This document shows, piece after piece, positions 43,887 through 54,428 of a stretch of 55,903 nucleotides of DNA. Below the pieces are notes generated by a model. The model was not told the origin of the DNA, searched no databases, and saw only the letters and a program-made list of their open reading frames with translations. The translations under genes were made by a program, and so were the position numbers. Source of the stretch: 630D-37 sp037447295 (lineage in GTDB: Bacteria; Chloroflexota; Anaerolineae; Anaerolineales; Villigracilaceae). The stretch's first letter is position 1. Each line of letters opens with the position of its first letter. The stretch is from contig JBBIGZ010000011.1 in NCBI GenBank assembly GCA_037447295.1, positions 1 through 55,903 of the forward strand, given 5' to 3'.

Positions 43887-45230
43887 CTCGGCGACTTTTT
43901 CCGGCAACAATCCCATCACCCTCAGCATTTCTTCATTGCTGGCGAACTTGAACTCCTCCACTCCTAACCTGCGGGCTTCGGCCTGCTCGGCGGCCTCCAA
44001 GCGCGGCAGATCGCTCTTGCGCACGATCGGTTTCCCTAAGCTCATCAGGCGCGCTTCGATCGCCTTCAGATCCAACGGCTTGGGCGATTGCATCTGCTGC
44101 AAATATTGCCAAACCGCCCGTGCCCCGTTCGTCCCATCCTTGCGTGCTGTTCCCACCAGGCCGCTGGAAGCATTGCGCGACCAACCGGCGACGAAAATGC
44201 CCTCGATCGGTTTTCCACTCTGCGGATCGAATACCTCGTAGGAATTTCCATCCACCGGGAAGCGCGGGTTGGGATTTTTCACAAACTCATTCCACTCCAC
44301 CGGTAGCCCGAAGCTCTCATCCACCTTATCGCCGATAGCAAAAATGACCGTCTCCACATCCAGCAGGCGCTTTTGACCGGTGCCGCGTGCCTTGGTATCC
44401 CCGTTTGTCCGCACCAGGGTATTCTCTTCCACTTCGAGTTGCACCACCTGCCCCTGCTCATCCTCCAGAATTCGCACCGGCGAAGCCAGGAACAGGAAGC
44501 GGAAACGCGTTTCAGAGACTTTTGGCAAGGCCTTGGGGAGCGCCTCCAGGATCGCTGCCCGTGCCGCGGCCACATCCTGGCCGATCGCCTCCATCACTAG
44601 GCGCACGCGCTCGATCTCCGCATCCAGCGCCTCCAGGTCCAGGTTGGCGATCACGTATTCCATCTCCTTTTTATCGAACTTCACTTCTGCCGGGCCGCGG
44701 CGCACCACAGCGATCACCTCGTCTACCTGCACCTCGCGGATCAGATAGTGGGCAATATCCACCATCACATTCCCCGCGCCCACGATCGCACACCGTTTGC
44801 CGAAACGGAATTTCTTCTGGCTATAGGGTGGCAGCTTATTGTAGAAATAGACCACATCTTTGGCGTGGTACACGCCTTCCAGGTCCTCGCCCGGAATGCC
44901 TAGCCGTTTTGTTCCTTGCGCTCCGGCCGTCACCAGGATCGCCTGGAAACCCATTGCCCACAAGTCGTCCAACGTCAGATCGCCCTTTTGTCCAATGGTC
45001 ACATTTCCGTAGTAGTCAATGTTCGGATTCTCCAGAACCTGACGGAACTGACGGCGCAATCCCTCCTTCATCGTGTGCTTGGAAGGGTAAATCCCGTATT
45101 CGGCCAGACCACCGGGTTTAATATCGCGGTTGAAGATCACCACATGGGCTCCCAACATAGCCAGCTCGCGGGCGCCGAAAAGCCCCGCCGGCCCTGCTCC
45201 AACCACGGCGACTAGATATTTTTCTTCCAT
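43884..45230 (-). CDS. FAD/NADPH-dependent oxidoreductase, ferredoxin-NADP reductase / GltD type
   Basis: This encodes 448 residues. GAGPAGLFGARELAML at residues 11-26 binds FAD; GGLAEYGIYPSKHTMKEG near 42 is the loop typical of GltD-like and adrenodoxin-reductase-like proteins; VGAGNVMVDIAHYLI near 152 is the NADPH site; IFVAGWSRNASSGLVGTARK near 355 contacts FAD. The likely reaction is electron transfer between NADPH and ferredoxin or a partner subunit. No CxxC Fe-S motifs, as in GltD's N-terminus, are present, so it is not a complete GltD. AGGAG sits 9-13 bases before the ATG. The C-terminal 40 residues are an extra helical tail. Confidence 0.88.
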   Translation of the reverse strand: MEEKYLVAVVGAGPAGLFGARELAMLGAHVVIFNRDIKPGGLAEYGIYPSKHTMKEGLRRQFRQVLENPNIDYYGNVTIGQKGDLTLDDLWAMGFQAILVTAGAQGTKRLGIPGEDLEGVYHAKDVVYFYNKLPPYSQKKFRFGKRCAIVGAGNVMVDIAHYLIREVQVDEVIAVVRRGPAEVKFDKKEMEYVIANLDLEALDAEIERVRLVMEAIGQDVAAARAAILEALPKALPKVSETRFRFLFLASPVRILEDEQGQVVQLEVEENTLVRTNGDTKARGTGQKRLLDVETVIFAIGDKVDESFGLPVEWNEFVKNPNPRFPVDGNSYEVFDPQSGKPIEGIFVAGWSRNASSGLVGTARKDGTNGARAVWQYLQQMQSPKPLDLKAIEARLMSLGKPIVRKSDLPRLEAAEQAEARRLGVEEFKFASNEEMLRVMGLLPEKVAE

Positions 45231-45279
45231 GGAACCTTTCTCCTGGTTACAAAAATCACAAGGGCCTTGCGACCCACCT

Positions 45280-45288
45280 ATTCTACCA
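45280..45288 (-). promoter_or_regulatory. Extended -10 promoter of the reductase gene
   Basis: The minus strand reads TGGTAGAAT (TGn-TAGAAT), about 49 bases before the ATG at 45230. Confidence 0.45.
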
Positions 45289-45341
45289 AAATCGTGAGAT
45301 TTTGTGCTACTATTAACTCAATCTACACAAATGGAGGCCTC

Positions 45342-46088
45342 ATGAACCAGGAGAAACCCGATCCTGCTGCCCGCTTGCGCAAAATTCTTTCGGAATCATC
45401 AGAAGAAGAGACGGGCAGAGTGCCCACCTCGGCTTCCTCTTCCCCCTCACGCCGCCTGCCCCCCGCGGCTTCGTCCCCATCGCCTCGTTCTGGGACCTCG
45501 AACCCGGTGCCGCGCCGAAAGTTCGCCTTTGCCCCGGCTTTTTGGACGATCGCCAGTCTGTTTTCCATGACCCTGAACATCGTCCTCATCGTCATCGTGC
45601 TCCTATTGGTACAACAGGTTGGCAGCTTGAGCGGCGTGCTGAATGTGGCCAATAACCTTTTGAGCGGCCTCTACACCAATTTTGAGAAAATGTATCAGGC
45701 CCACATCCGTGCCACCATCCCGGTTTCCACACAGGTGCCGGTGCAACTGGAAGTGTGCATCCGGCGCGAGACAAGCGTCACTCTTACCAGAGATGTGGGC
45801 ATTACCAATGCACGCGTCACCGTGCAGAGTGGCGGCCTGACCATCACCAATGCCCTCACCAACATTCGCCTGCCGGCCGGCGTCGATCTCCCTATTGCCC
45901 TGGACCTGTGCGTGCCGGTCGAAGCGCAGATCCCCGTCAAACTCAACGTCCGCACCGACATCCCGATCGCCCAAACCGAACTCGGAGAACCGATCCAAGG
46001 CCTAATGGACACTGTCCGCCCGATCTACTGCCTACTCCAACCGAACGCCCGCGACCTGCAAGGCGCGCCGGTATGTAGTGGACGATAG
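45342..46088 (+). CDS. Single-pass membrane protein with disordered N-terminus, function unknown
   Basis: This encodes 248 residues. A Ser/Pro-rich N-terminus (about 15-65, SASSSPSRRLPPAASSPSPR) precedes one membrane helix (about 75-105). The outer part (about 110-248) is a repetitive beta-rich region with alternating TIPVSTQVPVQLEV, LTITNALTNIRLPAGVDLPI and AQIPVKLNVRTDIPI, which resembles an elongated repeat protein. No family is recognised. GGAGG four bases before the ATG at 45342 fixes the start. The last codons and the TAG lie in an AGTGGACGATAGAC repeat-like sequence. Confidence 0.75.
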   Translation: MNQEKPDPAARLRKILSESSEEETGRVPTSASSSPSRRLPPAASSPSPRSGTSNPVPRRKFAFAPAFWTIASLFSMTLNIVLIVIVLLLVQQVGSLSGVLNVANNLLSGLYTNFEKMYQAHIRATIPVSTQVPVQLEVCIRRETSVTLTRDVGITNARVTVQSGGLTITNALTNIRLPAGVDLPIALDLCVPVEAQIPVKLNVRTDIPIAQTELGEPIQGLMDTVRPIYCLLQPNARDLQGAPVCSGR

Positions 46089-46097
46089 ACGGTAGGC

Positions 46098-46150
46098 GTA
46101 GCATCAGGCTTTAGCCCGTGAACGCAGCGCAGCGCTTTAGCCTGTGCTAC
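46098..46150. repeat. Long imperfect inverted repeat between convergent genes
   Basis: GTAGCATCAGGCT at 46098-46110 pairs with AGCCTGTGCTAC at 46139-46150 with one bulge, around a 28-base GC-rich loop (AACGCAGCGCAGCGC inside). It could be a REP-like mobile hairpin or a two-way terminator. Confidence 0.65.
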
Positions 46151-46169
46151 TACACCGCTGACCACGAAA

Positions 46170-46200
46170 CAACCACGCGACCAATAGCCACGCAACTACT
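46170..46200. repeat. Class B repeat, ending in the stop codon of the REC-Roadblock gene
   Basis: Minus-strand reading GAGTAGTTGCGTGGC, then TATTGGTCGCGTGGTTG. It matches the block at 43850-43886 and contains the TAG at 46196-46198. Confidence 0.55.
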
Positions 46201-47227
46201 CTTCAGCATCCGGTGCCAACCCCAAGCGACGAGCTTGCTCGTAGGAGATGACATCGGGATTGATAGGCAGATTGCTGTGTTTCTCGGCGGCCTGTTCCCA
46301 GAAGGAATCGGCATCCAGGGTAGCCTTCTGTTTGGCGGCGTGACGCAATAGATCTTCCAGGTTCTGCGTCGGAATGCCGGCTGTGGCCGGGAGAGGCTCT
46401 TCGGCCTCTGTGACTTCGGGCAAGGGCGCAACCCCCATGTTCTTCAACAGCTGCTCGATCGTTTCGCAGGCGTCTTGCGCTTGTCGGAGCGTGGCTTCCA
46501 GGCGTTGTTCGGCGGCCAAACCTGGACCGGCGATCAGTAAAGCGTTGGCCGTATCCACCGGTATGAAGATCAAATCCAGTTGTTCGCTTTGAAAAACATG
46601 ACTCTGGAAGGATGGGGTAGAGCGAAGCAGGCGCGAAACTTTCAGCCCGGCGCTGTAGATTGCCATCAGCGCGGCCAGCAAGCTGACTTCCATGCTGGTA
46701 TCCGGCAAGTCACCGGCCCGGGCGATCACACGCCCGCGCTCGCTGATCAGGTAGACGCAGTGCGCCTCGGTTTCCCGGCGTAGGTGACTCAGCGCGTCTG
46801 CCAGAGAGTGTCGTTCTTTCTCATCGCTTTCTTCTTCCGGCAAGATCACCGATTGCAATCCTAAGGCGCGCTCAACGGTGTTTAGGAAATCCCCTAGCGA
46901 AACAGGCTTGTTGAAAATAGCAATCGGATTGGCCTTTTGCATAGCCTGGCGCGCCGCAGGGTCCTGCACAGCCGAGATGACGATGATCTTGATATCCGGC
47001 TGGCGCGCACGGGCTTTTTCGATGAGCTCAATGCCGTTGATGCCGGGCAACCGATAGTCTACGACCAGCAGATCTATCTTGCGGTGCGAAATTTCGAGCA
47101 GCGCTTCCTCGCCGGAAGGCGCTTCGACTACGTGCAAATCGTATCCCAGCGTATCGAGCGTGGAACGCAACAAGCGCGTGACCTCACGGTGATCGTCAAC
47201 AAGCAGGATGCAAGGGGTATTGGACAT
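46196..47227 (-). CDS. Response regulator with receiver and Roadblock/LC7-like domains
   Basis: This encodes 343 residues. The receiver domain occupies 1-120: ILLVDDHRE (acidic pair), LLVVDYRLPGING (phospho-Asp), VISAVQD and IFNKPVS (Thr/Ser and Lys positions). A Roadblock/LC7-type domain follows at about 145-265 (HCVYLISERGRVIARAGDLP and LDLIFIPVDTANALLIAGPG), a fold usually partnered with small GTPases such as MglA. An acidic tail (about 280-343) has no recognised domain. It should relay a phosphorylation signal to a protein partner; no GTPase or kinase gene is near. Confidence 0.85.
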   Translation of the reverse strand: MSNTPCILLVDDHREVTRLLRSTLDTLGYDLHVVEAPSGEEALLEISHRKIDLLVVDYRLPGINGIELIEKARARQPDIKIIVISAVQDPAARQAMQKANPIAIFNKPVSLGDFLNTVERALGLQSVILPEEESDEKERHSLADALSHLRRETEAHCVYLISERGRVIARAGDLPDTSMEVSLLAALMAIYSAGLKVSRLLRSTPSFQSHVFQSEQLDLIFIPVDTANALLIAGPGLAAEQRLEATLRQAQDACETIEQLLKNMGVAPLPEVTEAEEPLPATAGIPTQNLEDLLRHAAKQKATLDADSFWEQAAEKHSNLPINPDVISYEQARRLGLAPDAEE

Positions 47228-47279
47228 CTTTATGAGACCGTTTCAAAAATAGGGGTGGGATTGTGCGTGGTTTGGGGCT

Positions 47280-47285
47280 ATTATA
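47280..47285 (-). promoter_or_regulatory. -10 box of the REC-Roadblock gene
   Basis: TATAAT on the minus strand, 52 bases before the ATG at 47227. No clear -35 box. Confidence 0.45.
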
Positions 47286-47386
47286 ACACCGGGAATGGCA
47301 GACGGTTGATCGTTGGCTCGGCAAAGATGCCCGGAATGTTGATCTCGTTCAAAAATTCGTGCTCGTGCTTGGCATGCGGCGTCTGG

Positions 47387-49276
47387 TTATGGAATGGCTT
47401 CGATGCTTAGGCGATAAATGGCCGGCAGATGGGTCTGGCGCGCGGTGGCGGTGATGATGAGCGTAGCGCGCTGACCTTCGCCCAGCGTAAACGGGATTTC
47501 GGCAGTGTTGCGCCTCGAAAGAGGGATTTCCTGAACGATCGGTGGCTTTCCATCGAGAATCCATAACAGGCGGAACGGCTGATCGATCCGATCCGATACC
47601 CGCAGGAAGCCTTCGGCCTGCCAATCGCCGTCATCTTGTTCCAGATCGCTATAGTAGTTAACCGCTGGCAGGCTTAGATCATCCAGGAGCAAACCGGTGC
47701 CGGTGATGGCATCATCGGTGACGTACTCAAAGCGTAGCCAGAGTTCCTGCCCGGCAAAGGGCGAAAGGTCCACGCTCTCTTCAACCCAGTCGTTGCTCTT
47801 CCCGCTGTATCCCCAGCCATAGGCATTGCCCATTGGGTTGCGATCGCTCCCGCTCGGCGTGCGCAGGATTTCCCAGTGTTGACCGTCGCTCGAGGCCTCC
47901 AGGTAGACGTAATCGAAATCTGCTTCCAAGTCATACCAGGTTCGGTAGGAGAAGGTGATCGGTGGTGTGGCATGGGTCAGATCAAAGCGGCGCGTGAGAC
48001 GCGTGGCAGAGAGGTTGCCCTCGTTGGACCAGAAGACGAATTGCCCCGAGTGGGCCGAGGTGGGAAAACGAGCTTGTTCGGTATCTCCCTCAAAGTGCAG
48101 GCGATAGTGCCCTGTGCAGGTGATGATGAAAAAATCCAGGCCGTATTGCTGAACATTGCGTGTAGCCAATTTGGCCGGGCAATTAGAGATCGTCTCGGCA
48201 TGAGGTGGCTGAGAAGCTGGAGAAAGGAATCGCTTTCCCTCCGCATTGCTGTTCAAGTAAAGCGCGGCGGCCCAATCGAGGAAAAGATCATCGGCGGTGA
48301 GGGCCTGCGCGGCAAAGGGCGGCCGTTGCAGGGTGTCATCAATGCTTTCCAGACCGTCAAGAGGGTTGGCGACCAGGGCGCGGATGAACTCCGGCCCCAG
48401 GCGCTGCAGCAAATAGGCCAGGAAGAGATAGGATTGCATGTAATGCGCTGCACTTTGCGCCGGCGAATCTCCCCAACCGGTCAAGTTTTGATCGGGTCGC
48501 AGCAAGAAAGCAGCCGTGTTATAAACCGGATAGCCGTTGACCGCTTCGGCCAGCACACCCATCCCCTCGTTCAACCAGGTGGACTCGCTGCGATCCAGGT
48601 TCCAATGGATCATGTGCTGGAATTCGTGCGCCAGGGTGGAAGCCGTAGCCATGCCAGAAAGCGGCAAAACGTTGGCGTTCAGCAAGAACATTTCCTGGGC
48701 ATTGGAGTACGGGTGCAATTGCGGGTTAAGCTCATCGTTCGATGAGAAGTAACCGGCTACGCTGTGGCTGAGGGCACGCGAATACAGGATCGAAAGGTGC
48801 GGGTCGCCATCTACGCCCGGCGTCCATTCGGAGCCGAAGAAGGCGCGCGTGGTAGGGTAGATTTTTTGCTCAAACGTCTCGGCCAAAGCGGCAAGGGCGC
48901 TTTCTGAATACGTTACCCCTTCCTCGATCCAAAAATAGGTATGGGGAGTAACGTATCTCAGGATAGCGTTCACCAGAGCGACCTGCCGGGAATCGGTGTT
49001 GAGCACCCAAAAGGAGCGCCGTGCGCCGCGTTCAAACGGACCGGCAGGGACCATCTGCGAAAGGCCACAGAGGCCCTTCAGTCGGCAGCTCAGATCGTAT
49101 GGATCGGCTACCGGCAGGGCAGAAAGGGCAGCAGGGGTCGAAGAGTGTGTAACGGTTGGCGGCACAGGGGTGTGGGAGGGAATGGCAACTATGGCCGTAG
49201 CGGTAGGGAGTACTTTACCCGTGTTCGCAGGCGTGCAGGCGATGAGGAAGAGGAGGAGAAAGGCGAGGAGGCGCAT
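47387..49276 (-). CDS. Secreted zinc-metallopeptidase-like lipoprotein (immune inhibitor A type)
   Basis: This encodes 629 residues. The signal MRLLAFLLLFLIAC ends in a lipobox, followed by a Thr/Pro-rich linker (about 20-50). A peptidase domain contains LAHEFQHMIHWNLDRSE near 213-229 with the HExxH zinc motif, and NEGMGVLAE with the likely third ligand Glu. About residues 420-560 form a MAM-like beta domain (FSYRTWYDLEADFDYVYLEA, then WLRFEYVTDDAITGTG), as in immune inhibitor A / M6-type enzymes. The protein should be anchored at the cell surface and degrade external protein. The start codon is three bases from a heptamer array and lacks a Shine-Dalgarno sequence. Confidence 0.85.
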   Translation of the reverse strand: MRLLAFLLLFLIACTPANTGKVLPTATAIVAIPSHTPVPPTVTHSSTPAALSALPVADPYDLSCRLKGLCGLSQMVPAGPFERGARRSFWVLNTDSRQVALVNAILRYVTPHTYFWIEEGVTYSESALAALAETFEQKIYPTTRAFFGSEWTPGVDGDPHLSILYSRALSHSVAGYFSSNDELNPQLHPYSNAQEMFLLNANVLPLSGMATASTLAHEFQHMIHWNLDRSESTWLNEGMGVLAEAVNGYPVYNTAAFLLRPDQNLTGWGDSPAQSAAHYMQSYLFLAYLLQRLGPEFIRALVANPLDGLESIDDTLQRPPFAAQALTADDLFLDWAAALYLNSNAEGKRFLSPASQPPHAETISNCPAKLATRNVQQYGLDFFIITCTGHYRLHFEGDTEQARFPTSAHSGQFVFWSNEGNLSATRLTRRFDLTHATPPITFSYRTWYDLEADFDYVYLEASSDGQHWEILRTPSGSDRNPMGNAYGWGYSGKSNDWVEESVDLSPFAGQELWLRFEYVTDDAITGTGLLLDDLSLPAVNYYSDLEQDDGDWQAEGFLRVSDRIDQPFRLLWILDGKPPIVQEIPLSRRNTAEIPFTLGEGQRATLIITATARQTHLPAIYRLSIEAIP

Positions 49277-49278
49277 AA

Positions 49279-49317
49279 GGTAGACGATAGACGGTGGACG
49301 GTGGACCGTGGGTTATG
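49279..49317. repeat. Class A heptamer repeat, about 5 units
   Basis: GTAGACGATAGAC, GGTGGAC, GGTGGAC, CGTGGGT. It begins 3 bases from the start codon of the metallopeptidase gene and replaces its upstream signal. Confidence 0.85.
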
Positions 49318-49325
49318 GAGAGAGC

Positions 49326-49360
49326 AAAAAGGGACCGGTTTCAGCAACCTGTCCCATTTT
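49326..49360 (-). terminator. Terminator downstream of clpC
   Basis: On the minus strand GGGACAGGTT pairs with AACCGGTCCC (one A-G mismatch) around GCTGA and is followed by TTTTTG. It lies 30-65 bases after the clpC stop. Confidence 0.65.
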
Positions 49361-49392
49361 GTATCCGCGGATCGTTTTCTCTCCAGGCGATT

Positions 49393-51864
<2,472 letters not shown>

Positions 51865-51886
51865 GGGAATTACTCCTCTGTTGAGG

Positions 51887-51892
51887 ATTATA
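51887..51892 (-). promoter_or_regulatory. -10 box of clpC
   Basis: TATAAT on the minus strand, 22 bases before the ATG at 51864, with AGAGGAG between. No strong -35 and no CIRCE element. Confidence 0.55.
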
Positions 51893-51928
51893 ACAAAAAC
51901 GGGTAGATGGGGTGTAAGAGATGTGTTA

Positions 51929-51956
51929 ATAGACGGTGGACGGTGGACCGTGGACA
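51929..51956. repeat. Class A heptamer repeat, 4 units
   Basis: ATAGACGGTG, GACGGTG, GACCGTG, GACATG. It sits in the gap between the Mut7-C gene and clpC. Confidence 0.8.
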
Positions 51957-51988
51957 TGGCACGGTGCTTGAGCCTAGAGGATGGCGGG

Positions 51989-52711
51989 CTATTTGCCCCG
52001 GCGCAGTTCCTGAATGAAGCGCTCCATCCGTTCGTAATGGGAGCCTTTCCAGTAAATCTGATCGCAGGCCGGGCAGTGGGAAAATTCGTCGTAATATAGC
52101 CGTGTCAACGGCAAAAGGCGATCAAGAATGGCTTCCTTTGCTACCGGCTCCAGGGGATGATTGCAGCGCATGCAACGCTGAAAGGGGCGAACCCAACGCA
52201 AAAGGTGATAGCGCTCAATGACCTGACGCAGCTGCTCTTCGGGGTCTGTACTATGGAGCAGGCATCCTTGCCGGAGCGATTTGTGCATCAGCAGGCGCCG
52301 ATCGCGCGAAAGCAGAATGCGCCCCTCTTCCAAGGCACGGGCAATCAGCTCGTCATCCTGGAAATCGTTGCGGTAGAGCGCATCCAGGCCGAGCATGCGC
52401 AGGTGCGCCGTCAACCGCCCCAGGTGATTATCCAGGATAAAGCGTGGTTCCGGGCTGTTCGGTCCGGGTTCCGGGTAGCGGATCAGCCAAACCCGCAGCC
52501 GATCGCCGCTTTGGGGCAGGTAGCCCAGGTCAACGCGCCGATCGCCGCATTCGATCTCCCCGATCTCGGTGTGTGGAATGCCCAAGGATTCGATCAGGTG
52601 CTTGATCGACTGCGGGCCGCGGTAGTGGAAGTCAAATTCTCCATGGCGATAGGAGGGCAGAAGCAGAGGGGTGAGGGCCGGTTCAAACCAGAGATGGATC
52701 GTTTTGATCAT
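51989..52711 (-). CDS. Mut7-C RNase domain protein with ubiquitin-like N-terminus
   Basis: This encodes 240 residues. Residues 1-80 form a beta-grasp, ubiquitin-like domain (MIKTIHLWFEPALTPLLLPS...GDRLRVWLIR). Residues 90-240 form a Mut7-C PIN-like RNase domain: FILDNHLGRLTAHLRMLGLD (Asp of the active site), LLSRDRRLL near 133, and a zinc ribbon with CMRC...CPAC (about 180-220). The Ubl-Mut7-C combination is known from prokaryotic genomes and is thought to be an RNA-processing enzyme; no substrate is known. The start is only 16 bases from the divergent lipoprotein start. Confidence 0.9.
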   Translation of the reverse strand: MIKTIHLWFEPALTPLLLPSYRHGEFDFHYRGPQSIKHLIESLGIPHTEIGEIECGDRRVDLGYLPQSGDRLRVWLIRYPEPGPNSPEPRFILDNHLGRLTAHLRMLGLDALYRNDFQDDELIARALEEGRILLSRDRRLLMHKSLRQGCLLHSTDPEEQLRQVIERYHLLRWVRPFQRCMRCNHPLEPVAKEAILDRLLPLTRLYYDEFSHCPACDQIYWKGSHYERMERFIQELRRGK

Positions 52712-52715
52712 CGGC

Positions 52716-52730
52716 TATAATTCGATTATG
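52716..52730. promoter_or_regulatory. Face-to-face -10 boxes in a 16-base divergent gap
   Basis: The plus strand has TATAAT (52716-52721), six bases, then the ATG at 52728. The minus strand has CATAAT (52730-52725), overlapping that ATG, 13 bases before the ATG at 52711. The arms ATAAT/ATTAT make an inverted repeat around TCG. Confidence 0.5.
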
Positions 52731-53357
52731 TCACAACGTTCCGCTTTGGACAAGATTTTTGCCCTCCTGGTCCTCTTCAGCCTGCTCATCGCCTGTCAGC
52801 CGATCCCGACTCCGCAGGTAGAAGCGACGGTAGCCGCCGCGGTGGCCGCCACGCTCACCGCCTGGCCGACCCCCACCCTGCCGCCGACGCCACGCCCTAT
52901 CCCCTCGCCGACGGCAACGCCCTTTAGCCTGCAAGGGCTTTTCTGCGAATATCGCTTCTGCATGGGCCATCCGCCCACCGTGGCCTTCTACGATCTGCAG
53001 GCGGCACAGGATCAGCGTCAGCCGAGCCAGGTGGCGAAAGGGATGCTGGTTGCTTATCGCGAGGACTTGTTGATCCTGCTCAGCTGGCAGCAGGGAGAAA
53101 CGCCACAACGTCTGTTGGATTCGCTCTTGGATGTACGCTTCGATACCTCCACCGCCCAAGCTGCTCAGCGCACACTAGCCGGACGGGAGGTGTGGTTCGT
53201 GCCGCTGCAGACTACGGCCACCCTGTTGCTCCCGCGCGGCGCCATTGCGGCCTGGGAATGTGGCGATCGTGCCTTCGGTTGGAAGGCCTATACGCCTAAC
53301 GACGAAGTGGCAGAGAGCCTGCTCCAAGAGGCACTGCAACGCTTCCGTTGTGAATAG
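52728..53357 (+). CDS. Lipoprotein with Pro/Thr-rich linker, function unknown
   Basis: This encodes 209 residues. The signal peptide ends in the lipobox LLIAC (Cys 23). A linker rich in Pro and Thr follows (about 45-65), then a domain of about 140 residues with two Cys pairs (FCEYRFC and WECGDRAFGW...FRCE). No family is recognised; Chloroflexota have many such proteins. The start at 52728 is preferred over the frame opening at 52671 because that would include the divergent promoter. Confidence 0.75.
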   Translation: MSQRSALDKIFALLVLFSLLIACQPIPTPQVEATVAAAVAATLTAWPTPTLPPTPRPIPSPTATPFSLQGLFCEYRFCMGHPPTVAFYDLQAAQDQRQPSQVAKGMLVAYREDLLILLSWQQGETPQRLLDSLLDVRFDTSTAQAAQRTLAGREVWFVPLQTTATLLLPRGAIAAWECGDRAFGWKAYTPNDEVAESLLQEALQRFRCE

Positions 53358-53438
53358 AGCGCTTTGCAACTTTTGGCATGCCTGCACATCAGAAGTATGT
53401 GCTCATGAATGAGAAAATTCCTTACGATGTGAGGTGTT

Positions 53439-54428
53439 ATGTTTAACTTAGGAAGCGTATCTTTACCCGATTCAGAAACCCGCCGACGGGTCAAAGTGCT
53501 GATCCTGGGCTCCGGCCCGGCCGGTTTGGCGGCGGCGATTTACGCCGCACGCGCGGACCTTGAGCCTCTCGTCCTGACCGGTACGGAGTTGGGAGGGCAA
53601 GCTGCGTTGACGTATACCATCGAGAACTATCCCGGCTTCCCGGAAGGCGTAGGCGGCGCCGAGCTAGGCGAACTCTTCCAGAAGCAGGCTGAGCGCTTCG
53701 GCGCGCGCATTGAATTCGATACGGCCAACACGGTGGACCTCTCGCGCCGGCCGTTCCATGTGATCGGCGATGCCGGCGAATACGAAGCTGAGACCCTCAT
53801 CATTGCCACCGGCGCTAGCCCGAATCATCTCAATGTCCCCGGCGAGCGCGAGCTGACCGGCAAAGGCGTCTCCTACTGCGCGACGTGCGATGGCTGGTTC
53901 TTCAAGGATAAAAAGGTGGTGGTCGTCGGAGGCGGAGATAGCGCCTTGGAAGAGGCCCTCTTCCTCACCCGCTACGCTACTTCGGTGACCATTGTCCATC
54001 GCCGTTCCGAGCTGCGTGCCGGCCCGCTCTTGCAGAAGCGCGCCCGCGAAAACCCCAAGATTCAGTTCATCTGGAATACCGTCGTGACCGAGATCCTCGG
54101 CAGCGAGAAAGTCGAAGGCGTGCGCCTGAAGAACGTGGAAAGCGGCGAGGAGAGCATCTTCGAGACCGATGGGGTCTTCATCTTCATCGGCCATACCCCC
54201 AATACGCAGATCTTCCGCGGTCAACTGGAGATGGATGAGCGCGGCTATATCAAAGTCAACCACCTGATGGAAACCAACGTGCCCGGCGTCTTTGCCGCCG
54301 GCGAGGCTGCCGATCCGCACTTCCGCCAGGTGATCACTTCTGCTGGCATGGGCGCGGCAGCGGCTATTCAGGCGACGCGTTACCTGGAAAGCCTCCAGAA
54401 GGAGCACTCGGTCACGGTCAAGGGATGA
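53439..54428 (+). CDS. trxB: Thioredoxin reductase
   Basis: This encodes 329 residues. GSGPAGLAAAIYAAR (about 24-38) binds FAD, the redox motif is CATCDG (about 147-152), VVGGGDSALEEALFL (about 167) binds NADPH, and FAAGEAADPHFRQVITSAGM near 286 is the FAD C-terminal signature. The enzyme reduces thioredoxin or a similar protein with NADPH. The first 20 residues are longer than in E. coli. GAGG lies five bases before the ATG. It is convergent with the lysozyme gene, overlapping by 11 bases at their 3' ends, so no terminator lies between. Confidence 0.94.
   Translation: MFNLGSVSLPDSETRRRVKVLILGSGPAGLAAAIYAARADLEPLVLTGTELGGQAALTYTIENYPGFPEGVGGAELGELFQKQAERFGARIEFDTANTVDLSRRPFHVIGDAGEYEAETLIIATGASPNHLNVPGERELTGKGVSYCATCDGWFFKDKKVVVVGGGDSALEEALFLTRYATSVTIVHRRSELRAGPLLQKRARENPKIQFIWNTVVTEILGSEKVEGVRLKNVESGEESIFETDGVFIFIGHTPNTQIFRGQLEMDERGYIKVNHLMETNVPGVFAAGEAADPHFRQVITSAGMGAAAAIQATRYLESLQKEHSVTVKG

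Noticed and set aside
51865..51957. N-terminal extension of ClpC starting at 51957
   Set aside because: It reads through the heptamer repeat and the clpC promoter.
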